From an uncultured Veillonella sp. (lineage in GTDB: Bacteria > Bacillota > Negativicutes > Veillonellales > Veillonellaceae), in NCBI GenBank assembly GCA_915066865.1, contig CAJZEE010000073.1, positions 1 to 10,884 of the forward strand: a DNA stretch of 10,884 nt, in the 5' to 3' direction. Shown here piece by piece: positions 1-6,208 of this stretch. Position 1 is the stretch's first letter; each line of letters begins with the position of its first letter. The notes beneath the pieces are model-generated. The model searched no databases, was not told the origin of the DNA, and saw only the letters and a list, made by a program, of their open reading frames with translations. Position numbers and translations under genes: made by a program.

Positions 1-30
1 CTCTTTCCCTACACGACGCTCTTCCGATCT
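1..30 (+). other. Illumina sequencing adapter remnant, not genomic
   Basis: These 30 bases equal the 3' portion of the TruSeq universal/read-1 adapter, ending in the characteristic GCTCTTCCGATCT. The sequence becomes AT-rich genomic DNA at position 31. This is an untrimmed adapter at the end of a contig, so nothing upstream of the helicase gene can be inferred and the first 30 bases should be masked. Confidence 0.98.
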
Positions 31-61
31 AAAAATTTTCATTAAATTCCTTCATTCTACC

Positions 62-93
62 TGTATAATGTTTTCATTAGTCTAAAGAGAGGG
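62..93 (+). promoter_or_regulatory. Likely promoter -10 box and ribosome binding site of the helicase gene
   Basis: A perfect TATAAT lies at 64-69, 34 bases before the helicase ATG. A purine-rich GAGAGGG at 87-93 lies nine bases before the ATG and is a reasonable Shine-Dalgarno site. The -35 position (about 41-46, ATTAAA) is weak, so only the -10 and ribosome binding site are convincing. Only 72 genomic bases precede the gene, so a promoter farther upstream cannot be excluded. Confidence 0.45.
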
Positions 94-102
94 TAGGTAT
101 AG

Positions 103-3100
103 ATGAAAGATACTGCAAAGCAAATTATAAAGTATTGGTATTCACTTGAATGTTTGCAACCGAAAGAGGTTCCTAAGTATAAAGCAATTTCTAAGAAGTA
201 TGTTAATGAGCTTGTATTTACTACTGAGAATGATACAACTACTATTTATCAACAGTCTGTAATAAAATCTTATTGGAAAAGAACTAATTCACGTGTTTCT
301 ACGTATGTAGTACCCTTACCAAATGATCCTTATAATTACTCTATTATTGATGAGATTAAATATTTTAAGGATGAAAAGGAATATGTTTTAGACGATGAAC
401 ATGCTGTTCTGTTATGTGTAGTTAAAGGGACTGAAATATTAGAGACTTTCATTGATAAATTAGAAATTGAATATCCTGAAAAACCATATTTAGGAAATGT
501 GTATAGTGCATCATTTATCGTTGATGCGGAGGGATACTATAAAGAGGGGAGTCTACAAATTGCTCCTTTTATTTGGGTGATTCATCAAATGATGTCTCAG
601 CCTGATGTGGAGTTTAAAGATATTAAGCTAGATGGCTGGGATGAGGTTGTTAAAGAAATCGAGGATGGTTTTAATCTTCCTGAGGAAAAGGTATCCCTTG
701 ATAAGGCTGCACGTGTGATCAATGCGTATATACAAGAGCATATCTTGGATACTATGGGCGTTACAATGTTTCGTGCCGGTGATATCTATGGTTATTGCGG
801 TTTTAAGGAAGAGGAGATTCAGCTTGTTAAAGCTGATACAATGCCTATTAATGATTTAAAGTCTAGTTTCTTCCTTGATGATTTACAGTTGGTGTTACAA
901 CATATTGATACATTAAAGGATGATGATAAGGTATTGTCTTATATCAATAGTCTTAATCAAGATATTGAGCATTATGATTTGTTGAAAGATACTGAACAGA
1001 TGCGTAAATGGTATAATCCGAAGGTGTTACCATATGGTAGATGGCCGTCTGAGTTTAATTTGTCATTTATGCAGCAAATTGCTGTTAATATTGCTAAGGC
1101 GAGTCCTAAGGGTATCTTTTCTGTTAATGGACCTCCAGGTACAGGAAAAACAACATTATTAAAAGATATAATTGCTAGCAATATTGTTGAACGTGCTGCT
1201 AAGTTTTGTGAAGGTAATAATGTAAACGATATCTTTAAGAAAGTTATGGGTCGGGATGGGACATCTTTTTACTATGATATACCTAGTGATATTGCCGTAT
1301 ATGGCATGCTGGTGCTTTCATCAAATAACAAGGCTGTCGAAAATATTACATTAGAATTACCTAATATTTCCTCTATAAAAGAGGGAACGAATGGGTCTAC
1401 ATTGTTTAATCCAAGGTCCGCAGACCAACAGGTTGATTTATCTTGTTTTGCTAAGGATAAGAATTATGAATACGTTAAATCGAGAGAGGTATATTTTACC
1501 TTTTTAGCGGATCGTTTAGCGGAGAGTAATGAACAATGGGGCCTAATTTCTGCGAGACTTGGTAAGAAGTCTAATATAAACACATTTATGCCAGTATTAG
1601 ATGTATTATCCTCAGATATGTCCTCTATTATGCGTATGCCTAGTGCTCAAGTTGCTTTTGAAAGTGCCAAGAAACAGTTTCAGGCTCAACATAATCTTGT
1701 AAAAGCATTGTTTACTTATGTAACAGCCTATGAAAAGAATATTTATTTGATTCAAGAATTAAAGGGTAAAATCGATAAATTAAAAGAGGAAGTTCTTGTA
1801 ATCAATGAACAATTAAGTAAGTATGATGATTTAGATGATAATTTGTTGAAGTTGATAGAGCGTAAAAATAGTATTGAGTCTAAATTAATAGAGTTGAACC
1901 GCAAACGTTCTATTATTGATAAGATTTGGAGTGCTACTAACTGGTCTATTTTAAAAGCCATGAGTAATACTGCATTGTTATCAGTTATTGAAGAGGAGAC
2001 TACAAATCTTAAAAAAGTTAAAGGTGAATTAGATGCATTACATCAGTTGGTCAATGAGCGTGAATCTATAATCAATACGAAAGATGGTCTATTATCTGAT
2101 ATTAAAGAACTTGATGGTGCTGTCCAAAATGCAGAACATACACAGCAAGATATTTTAGGTACATTAAAAATTAGTACTAAAGATCCTATATATTGTTTTG
2201 ATGATATATCGTCAAAGTTAATGTCACCTGATGAGGACCGAGCAGAGGCCCATACAGCGTTCTTATATATGTGCAACTACTTAAATGAATGTAGAGAGCA
2301 TTTGCTATATGATGCCTTACAATTACAAAAGGCTGTTGTTATTAGTGATGCCTTCAGAAAAAATATGCAATTACTTAGTCAGTATTGGGGCTCATTAAAT
2401 GATAGGAAAAATTTACAGAAAAATTTTGACCTTGATGCCATATTCCCTGCATTACTTAATTCCTTGATGATTGCAGTACCAGTTATTTCCTCTACCTTTG
2501 CTTCTGTGGAGAGATTCTTGATTAATTGTAAATCTGAAAGTTCGTTAGGTACAATTATTATCGATGAAGCAGGACAAGCGTCACCTCATATGCTTGTAGG
2601 GGCATTATTCCGTTCGCAAAAGGCAATAGTAGTTGGTGATCCTAAACAGATTGAACCGGTACAAACTGTACAGGATTTGTTTGTCGAAAAAATTGGTGGC
2701 GAAGGTATTGGTAAATATCGGAGTAAAGAGTTATCTGTACAAAGTTTAGCTGATGCACAAAATCCATTTGCAGGCATTATCAAAAATCTTGATGGTTCCG
2801 AATCTTGGGGCGGTTGCCCGCTCGTTATTCATAGACGCTGTAAGAATCCTATGTTTACAGTAGCTAATGAGTTATCTTATGGTGGCTTTATGATTAATAA
2901 GACCATGGATCCTAAAGAGCCTATTGAGCCATGCAAAGAGAGCTGTTGGATAACATATGATACAAGTAATATTGAATCTACTACGAGTAAAGATCGATAT
3001 ATACAATTACAAGGTCAAATTGCTTTTGAATTGATTCAAAAGCTACGAGCAAGAAATGTGGAGTTTAAAGATATTTTTATCATTACACCATTTACTAGTG

Positions 3101-3441
3101 TTGCATATGGGTTTAAAAAGTATATGGAATCCCTTAGTGATGATATTGTGAATTGGACTAAAGAGGATAATAAGAAAGATTGGTTAGATGATAATATAGG
3201 GACTGTACATACCTTCCAAGGTAAAGAGGCTAAAGTCGTTATTTATATGTTAGGTTGTCAAAGCGATGACTCTGCTAATGGAGCTATTAAATGGGTTAAC
3301 GCCAATAATGTTAATGTAGCCTTTACAAGAGCAAGGGAGTATATCTATGTTATTGGTGATGCTCCAAAATGGGCAGAACTCAATAAAAATCTTGCATTCG
3401 TGCAACGATACTTGCCTATATATACTTTAGAAGATTTCTAA
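103..3441 (+). CDS. Large superfamily 1 (UPF1/DNA2-like) helicase with coiled-coil insertion
   Basis: This 1112-residue ATP-dependent DNA and/or RNA helicase shows the SF1 motifs in order. Walker A is GPPGTGKTT (343-351) and motif II is DEAGQA (821-826). Motif III is GDPKQIEPV (845-853), followed by HRRC (910-913). Motif V is TVHTFQGKE (1034-1042) and motif VI is VAFTRAR (1072-1078). The DEAG box and HTFQGKE are typical of the DNA2/NAM7/UPF1 branch. About 470 residues separate Walker A from motif II, and charged heptad-like stretches near 551-606 and 627-686 suggest an antiparallel coiled coil there. The N-terminal 340 residues contain no domain I recognise. The protein ends about 35 residues after motif VI, so no C-terminal nuclease is fused. 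Helicases of this kind occur both in housekeeping and in anti-phage islands, but the upstream context is lost to the contig end, so a defence role is only speculation. The ATG at 103 follows a purine-rich ribosome binding site. Confidence 0.92.
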   Translation: MKDTAKQIIKYWYSLECLQPKEVPKYKAISKKYVNELVFTTENDTTTIYQQSVIKSYWKRTNSRVSTYVVPLPNDPYNYSIIDEIKYFKDEKEYVLDDEHAVLLCVVKGTEILETFIDKLEIEYPEKPYLGNVYSASFIVDAEGYYKEGSLQIAPFIWVIHQMMSQPDVEFKDIKLDGWDEVVKEIEDGFNLPEEKVSLDKAARVINAYIQEHILDTMGVTMFRAGDIYGYCGFKEEEIQLVKADTMPINDLKSSFFLDDLQLVLQHIDTLKDDDKVLSYINSLNQDIEHYDLLKDTEQMRKWYNPKVLPYGRWPSEFNLSFMQQIAVNIAKASPKGIFSVNGPPGTGKTTLLKDIIASNIVERAAKFCEGNNVNDIFKKVMGRDGTSFYYDIPSDIAVYGMLVLSSNNKAVENITLELPNISSIKEGTNGSTLFNPRSADQQVDLSCFAKDKNYEYVKSREVYFTFLADRLAESNEQWGLISARLGKKSNINTFMPVLDVLSSDMSSIMRMPSAQVAFESAKKQFQAQHNLVKALFTYVTAYEKNIYLIQELKGKIDKLKEEVLVINEQLSKYDDLDDNLLKLIERKNSIESKLIELNRKRSIIDKIWSATNWSILKAMSNTALLSVIEEETTNLKKVKGELDALHQLVNERESIINTKDGLLSDIKELDGAVQNAEHTQQDILGTLKISTKDPIYCFDDISSKLMSPDEDRAEAHTAFLYMCNYLNECREHLLYDALQLQKAVVISDAFRKNMQLLSQYWGSLNDRKNLQKNFDLDAIFPALLNSLMIAVPVISSTFASVERFLINCKSESSLGTIIIDEAGQASPHMLVGALFRSQKAIVVGDPKQIEPVQTVQDLFVEKIGGEGIGKYRSKELSVQSLADAQNPFAGIIKNLDGSESWGGCPLVIHRRCKNPMFTVANELSYGGFMINKTMDPKEPIEPCKESCWITYDTSNIESTTSKDRYIQLQGQIAFELIQKLRARNVEFKDIFIITPFTSVAYGFKKYMESLSDDIVNWTKEDNKKDWLDDNIGTVHTFQGKEAKVVIYMLGCQSDDSANGAIKWVNANNVNVAFTRAREYIYVIGDAPKWAELNKNLAFVQRYLPIYTLEDF

Positions 3442-3459
3442 GTTAATAAATTGTAACGA

Positions 3460-3500
3460 CTATAGTAGATTGCTAGATTATAAGTCTTAGGTTACTATAG
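3460..3500. repeat. AT-rich inverted repeat downstream of the helicase
   Basis: CTATAGTA (3460-3467) is complementary to TACTATAG (3493-3500) across a 25-base loop. The loop can pair further through CTAGA with TCTTAG. No clean U-tract follows, so it is a weak terminator candidate. It may protect the 3' end of the helicase mRNA, or it may be chance in AT-rich sequence. Confidence 0.3.
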
Positions 3501-3589
3501 ATGTTTCTATAAAGAATTTATATGTACAATAAAAGTCTATAAAACAAAACAAGGAAAGAAATCCTTAGTCCCCTTTCCTTGTTTAGGTA

Positions 3590-3598
3590 TGATATAAT
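3590..3598 (+). promoter_or_regulatory. Extended -10 promoter in element copy 1
   Basis: TGATATAAT is a perfect TGnTATAAT extended -10 box, a type that can work without a good -35. It is preserved exactly in copy 2. Expected transcription start is about 3605, giving an RNA of roughly 90 bases ending at the hairpin near 3692. No convincing -35 is present, because that position falls inside the upstream hairpin. Confidence 0.5.
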
Positions 3599-3619
3599 TT
3601 ATACCCAAGTGAGGCATAA

Positions 3620-3661
3620 ATGGTTCTGTCGCCAGACTTCGCTTCTAGTATTTATAATTGA
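3620..3661 (+). CDS. Possible 13-codon micro-ORF in element copy 1
   Basis: An ATG follows GAGG by five bases and opens a 13-residue frame, MVLSPDFASSIYN, closed by TGA. Copy 2 has the same frame, start, stop and length (MVWSPDFAFKVNI). The shared part is MV-x-SPDFA, while the last five residues all differ through non-synonymous changes, so selection on the peptide is not shown. It may be a leader peptide, a real micro-protein or a chance frame inside a structured RNA. An overlapping GTG frame (MRHKWF...) at 3609 is also open but ends at different places in the two copies. Confidence 0.25.
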   Translation: MVLSPDFASSIYN

Positions 3662-3695
3662 AAAAACGGTCTGACATCATGTCAGGCCGTTTCTT
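3661..3695. terminator. Bidirectional intrinsic terminator between the convergent helicase and OFA transporter
   Basis: A 13-bp stem (3664-3676 with 3680-3692, one G-T pair) closes a TCA loop. On the minus strand it is followed by six U residues from the A-run at 3661-3666, which makes it a strong terminator for the transporter gene that stops at 3714. On the plus strand it is followed by the weaker UUUCUUC, ending the element copy 1 transcript and any read-through from the helicase. Confidence 0.85.
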
Positions 3696-3713
3696 CATGT
3701 TTAAATGGAGTTA

Positions 3714-4925
3714 TTAGTTGTGTAACTCTCGTTTTCCGTATATTTTTAGGACTATAGCAATAATTGTATTTAACACAAATAGAGCGGCAAAACATTCTAA
3801 AGCAGTAGTATAGCCATATCCTGCTTCGTGAAAGTATGATACGAGCATAGGGCCTGCGATGCCCGCTAATCCCCAAGCAGTTAGAATACGGCCATGAATA
3901 GTCGATAGTTGACGTATACCATAAAGGTCAGCTAGATATGCTGGCATACAGGAGAATCCGCCGCCATAGCATGTGATAATGAGAAGGATTAAAATTTGGA
4001 ATGTTAGGGCGCTATTGGTTTGAGCGAGTAGATAGAATGCGATGATTTCTATCATAAAGAATAGTATGTAAGTTTGTGCTCGTCCAAGGTAATCGGAGAT
4101 AGTAGACCATGCAATGCGACCCCCGCCATTGAAGATACCGATGATACCAACCAGTGATGCAGCTGCTGCAGGTGTCATACCAATGGCTTCCTGTGCCATA
4201 GGGGAAGCTAAGGATAGTAGGCCTATACCACAGGTAATATTAATAAAGAATACCCACCAAAGGGCCCCGAATTGCCAAGTTTTCATGGCATCATTGGCTA
4301 GTATGCCATGGGTATGAACGTACATGGCGGATTTATCTTTCGTAGTTCGAGTTGGGTGTTTTGGTTGAGGTGCTTTCAAATAGAGCGAAGAGGCGCTCAT
4401 AATTATGAGATAGATTACACCGAGGATAATGAAAGTATCTACCAATCCAACCTGAGCTACAAGGTATTGCATAAGAGGCCCTGCAATGAGAGAAGCAAAC
4501 CCAAAACCCATAATAGCTAAACCAGTAGCAAATCCTGGGCGATTTGGAAAGTATTTCACGAGTGTAGAAACTGGTGTTATATAACCAATGCCTAGTCCAA
4601 TGCCACCGATGATGCCGTAGAAGAGATAGAGTAAGGTAAGATTGTGTATGCTAAGTGCATAGGCCGTACCCAATAATCCGGTTACCCAGAATAACATAGC
4701 GAGAAGTCCACTTTTCTTAGGGCCAATTTTTTCTGCAAAGGAGCCAAGAAAGCCCGCAGATAGTCCGAGCATTAAAATGGCTAACGAGAATGTCCATGTT
4801 GTTTGCGATAAAGTAAAACCCATATCTGCCATAATAGGACGTGTGAGTACACTCCATGCATATACGCTACCAATGGATATGTGCAAACCAATGGCTGCTA
4901 ATGCAATAAACCAACGATTTCTCAT
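3714..4925 (-). CDS. OFA-family major facilitator transporter (oxalate/formate antiporter family)
   Basis: This is a 403-residue, 12-segment inner-membrane carrier for a small organic anion. Family features are the N-terminal GLHISIGSVYAWSV (13-26), GIGYITPVSTLVKYFPNRPG (112-131), the central hydrophilic loop at about 186-215, and NGGGRIAWSTISDYLGR (266-282), a major-facilitator-like motif between segments 8 and 9. MPAYLADLYG (327-336) and GRILTAWGLAGIAGP (345-359) follow. The family includes OxlT and YhjX and has members linked to formate, lactate and pyruvate. In OxlT, Arg272 and Lys355 bind oxalate. The 345-360 stretch here has no lysine, which argues against oxalate as substrate, though I have not made a proper alignment. 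AAAGGAG lies seven bases before the ATG at 4925. The gene stands alone, behind a structured leader with a terminator (4996-5097), and is flanked by the duplicated elements. Confidence 0.88.
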   Translation of the reverse strand: MRNRWFIALAAIGLHISIGSVYAWSVLTRPIMADMGFTLSQTTWTFSLAILMLGLSAGFLGSFAEKIGPKKSGLLAMLFWVTGLLGTAYALSIHNLTLLYLFYGIIGGIGLGIGYITPVSTLVKYFPNRPGFATGLAIMGFGFASLIAGPLMQYLVAQVGLVDTFIILGVIYLIIMSASSLYLKAPQPKHPTRTTKDKSAMYVHTHGILANDAMKTWQFGALWWVFFINITCGIGLLSLASPMAQEAIGMTPAAAASLVGIIGIFNGGGRIAWSTISDYLGRAQTYILFFMIEIIAFYLLAQTNSALTFQILILLIITCYGGGFSCMPAYLADLYGIRQLSTIHGRILTAWGLAGIAGPMLVSYFHEAGYGYTTALECFAALFVLNTIIAIVLKIYGKRELHN

Positions 4926-4995
4926 AAGAAAACTCCTTTCATATAGGTGAGATACTCAGATATAGATAAAGAAGCATTTGTTACGAGAAGGCAAT

Positions 4996-5033
4996 AAAAA
5001 AGACCATCTGAACAAAAGCTTGCCCAGACGGTC
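4996..5033 (-). terminator. Intrinsic terminator inside the OFA transporter leader
   Basis: On the minus strand GACCGUCUG (5025-5033) pairs with CAGAUGGUC (5002-5010), nine base pairs with one G-U, across a 14-base loop. Six U residues follow (A-run 4996-5001). It lies upstream of the gene it precedes, with no other minus-strand gene before it within reach, so its natural reading is premature termination of the transporter mRNA. Confidence 0.75.
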
Positions 5034-5097
5034 GGCTATCACACGATGTGTGCTACTGTGCATGTAGTCAATTCTACGTATCCGTCAGCCCAGTAGG
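4996..5097 (-). ncRNA. Structured 5' leader of the OFA transporter: candidate riboswitch or attenuator
   Basis: Read on the minus strand, this leader can form several helices. CUACUG (5091-5096) pairs with CAGUAG (5053-5058), enclosing a GUAG/CUAC hairpin (5064-5077). It is followed by CACAC-AUC-GUGUG (5040-5052). GGCU (5087-5090) can pair with AGCC (5034-5037), which crosses the first helix and would make a pseudoknot. GACGG (5082-5086) can pair with CCGUC (5027-5031), which is the 5' arm of the terminator, so this pairing would act as an antiterminator. The terminator at 4996-5033 then sits about 60 bases before the ribosome binding site. I tested the consensus motifs of T-box, TPP, lysine, glycine, cobalamin, fluoride, guanidine, preQ1 and ZTP RNAs by eye and saw no match. 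A ligand cannot be inferred. Confidence 0.55.
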
Positions 5098-5225
5098 AAT
5101 ATATTACAAATATAGCAATTGAAAGGACATCTTGTCGGTGATCTAAGTCACTATCGTATGCATTATGATGATTTATAATTGAAAACAAGGAAAGAAATCT
5201 TTGGATTTCTTTCCTTGTTTAGATA

Positions 5226-5234
5226 TGATATAAT
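5226..5234 (+). promoter_or_regulatory. Extended -10 promoter in element copy 2
   Basis: TGATATAAT is identical to the box in copy 1 and matches the TGnTATAAT consensus perfectly. Expected start is about 5241, so the RNA would run roughly 85-90 bases to the terminator at 5304-5330. Confidence 0.5.
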
Positions 5235-5255
5235 TTATATCAAAGTGAGGCATAA

Positions 5256-5297
5256 ATGGTTTGGTCGCCAGACTTCGCTTTTAAAGTAAATATTTGA
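5256..5297 (+). CDS. Possible 13-codon micro-ORF in element copy 2
   Basis: ATG is preceded by GAGG at five bases. The frame encodes MVWSPDFAFKVNI and ends in TGA at the position equivalent to that in copy 1. Its first eight codons overlap the most conserved bases of the element (GTCGCCAGACTTCGCT). The CAGAC within them is complementary to GUCUG in the 5' arm of the terminator, so a translating ribosome could influence which hairpin forms. Expression is not established. Confidence 0.25.
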   Translation: MVWSPDFAFKVNI

Positions 5298-5303
5298 AGA
5301 AAC

Positions 5304-5336
5304 GGTCTGACTTCTAAGTCGGGCCTTTTTCGTTTT
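5304..5336 (+). terminator. Intrinsic terminator ending element copy 2
   Basis: GGTCTGACT (5304-5312) pairs with AGTCGGGCC (5317-5325), nine pairs including two G-U, with a TCTA loop. TTTTT (5326-5330) and a further TTTT (5333-5336) follow. It lies upstream of the promoter of the secreted protein gene, so it insulates that gene or attenuates read-through into it. Confidence 0.8.
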
Positions 5337-5366
5337 GTAATTACTATCATAAAAACGAATTAACTA

Positions 5367-5375
5367 TGTTACAAT
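5367..5375 (+). promoter_or_regulatory. Extended -10 promoter of the small secreted protein gene
   Basis: TGTTACAAT is an extended -10 box (TGnTACAAT) 36 bases before the ATG at 5411. No clear -35 is seen about 17 bases upstream. The same nine bases precede the acidic protein gene at 6962-6970. Confidence 0.5.
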
Positions 5376-5410
5376 ACAATTAATATTAGTGTTTAGTGGG
5401 GGAGATATAT

Positions 5411-6007
5411 ATGAAACGTTGTATTATATTACTAAGTTTAGGCTTGTGTCTAGCTGGACCGATGCTTTCACACGCTAACGATATTAGACCTCTAATACAT
5501 GTTACGAATGTACATAATGGTCAATATGATGAGGGTTTAGATGCTATTACAGAAACCAAGTTTTTTGGGCCGTATCAGTTCCGTGTATTGAAGGACTCTG
5601 TGGAGACTAAGGGGGAAACTAAAGATATAGATGGGAGAGCCTTTAGAACCTCTGATGGTGTCTTCATGCATGTGAAGGCTAGAACTATTGATAATACAAG
5701 TGCGACCTTAGATAAAGAGATTGAAAAAATTGTTAAAGATAGAACGGTTCCTGAACCTACTGCAAAGATGGTATTGCCTGTTAAGCATGATGTAACAGAG
5801 GTCGATAATGATGGTGTGCGCAGTTTACTAGCTGAATTTATGTATGGCTGGCCATTACATAATAGGACGGACATGGTATTAGTTACTGATTATGAAGATA
5901 CTCGTTACTATTATAAGTTGCAGTTTTATAGAGACCAGCTACCAAATGGTGTTCGCATTGAGCAGTTGCGCAAAATGATTATGGATGCGCAGTTTAGTTA
6001 TAAATAA
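5411..6007 (+). CDS. Small exported protein of unknown function
   Basis: The protein has 198 residues. Residues 1-22 form a classical signal peptide: MKR, then a hydrophobic core, then SHA as a signal peptidase I site before Asn23. Cys13 is not in a lipobox, because the preceding residue is Leu, so a lipoprotein is unlikely. The mature part of about 176 residues is soluble and mixed in charge, with no membrane segment and no motif I recognise. Its length and its scattered beta-like stretches (FGPYQFRVL, YYYKLQFY) suggest a compact periplasmic or cell-surface domain. The ATG at 5411 is preferred over an in-frame GTG at 5396, because GGGGGAG at 5398-5404 is correctly spaced for the ATG and would fall inside the longer frame. 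The gene is probably monocistronic, with its own promoter and a downstream terminator. No function can be assigned. Confidence 0.82.
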   Translation: MKRCIILLSLGLCLAGPMLSHANDIRPLIHVTNVHNGQYDEGLDAITETKFFGPYQFRVLKDSVETKGETKDIDGRAFRTSDGVFMHVKARTIDNTSATLDKEIEKIVKDRTVPEPTAKMVLPVKHDVTEVDNDGVRSLLAEFMYGWPLHNRTDMVLVTDYEDTRYYYKLQFYRDQLPNGVRIEQLRKMIMDAQFSYK

Positions 6008-6099
6008 GGTGTTTTTGATCAGACTTCCATATTTGTGTATCCTAATGTATTTAGTCAGTCTGTAATATTTAGCTGAACGGGTATAGTAAAAGTAAATTA

Positions 6100-6146
6100 A
6101 AAAGAGGTTCCTATGAGTCAACTTGTGACCATTAGGAACCTCTTTT
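6100..6146. terminator. Bidirectional intrinsic terminator between the secreted protein and HAD genes
   Basis: AAAAGAGGTTCCTA (6100-6113) is perfectly complementary to TAGGAACCTCTTTT (6133-6146). The loop contains a further GTCA-ACTTG-TGAC hairpin. U-runs are available in both directions, so it ends the plus-strand gene stopping at 6007 and the minus-strand gene stopping at 6209. Confidence 0.88.
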
Positions 6147-6208
6147 GTTGTGCAAGAGTTTATATAGTTTTCAAACTATTATAATATGCTTTTACCTAAA
6201 GGAAATTA

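Larger units (their letters stand above)
3547..3692 (+). repeat. Copy 1 of a 146-bp duplicated element (mini transcription unit)
   Basis: This copy aligns without gaps to 5183-5328 at a constant offset of 1636 bases, with about 28 mismatches in 146 by hand count. It starts with a 12-bp stem (3547-3558 with 3573-3584) around a 14-base loop. Next come TGATATAAT (3590-3598), GTGAGG (3609-3614), a 13-codon frame (3620-3661) and a 13-bp terminator hairpin (3664-3692). The stretch from about 3607 to 3643 is nearly invariant between copies, with two mismatches. It lies between the convergent helicase and transporter genes. It could be a multicopy small RNA gene, a micro-peptide gene or a genus-specific intergenic repeat. 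Confidence 0.85.
5183..5328 (+). repeat. Copy 2 of the 146-bp duplicated element (mini transcription unit)
   Basis: This copy has the same layout as 3547-3692. Its 5' hairpin is stronger, with 17 perfect base pairs (5183-5199 with 5204-5220) and a TTTG loop. Next come TGATATAAT (5226-5234), GTGAGG (5245-5250), the 13-codon frame (5256-5297) and a terminator hairpin followed by five T residues. It sits in the divergent gap between the OFA transporter and the small secreted protein gene, oriented toward the latter. The upstream stretch 5098-5182 shows only short possible hairpins and no convincing gene or promoter. Confidence 0.85.

Noticed and set aside
103..3441. Type II Mokosh-like helicase-nuclease fusion
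   Set aside because: The chain ends about 35 residues after helicase motif VI with no phospholipase-D-type HKD motif.
4996..5097. T-box leader for the OFA transporter
   Set aside because: There is no TGGNACCGCG antiterminator sequence or specifier-loop AGTA context, and the gene is not an aminoacylation or biosynthesis gene.
3547..5328. Element copies as a miniature inverted-repeat transposon or insertion sequence
   Set aside because: The element ends are not inverted repeats of each other, no target-site duplication is visible and there is no transposase; the hairpins are separate and the second is a terminator.
5396..5410. GTG start adding five residues to the secreted protein
   Set aside because: It would place the Shine-Dalgarno GGGGGAG inside the coding region; ATG at 5411 gives proper spacing and a classical signal peptide start.
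5575..5874. 99-codon open frame on the minus strand inside the secreted protein gene
   Set aside because: It lies wholly antisense to a gene with signal peptide, ribosome binding site and promoter; it has no ribosome binding site of its own and low-complexity, Ser/Leu-rich composition.
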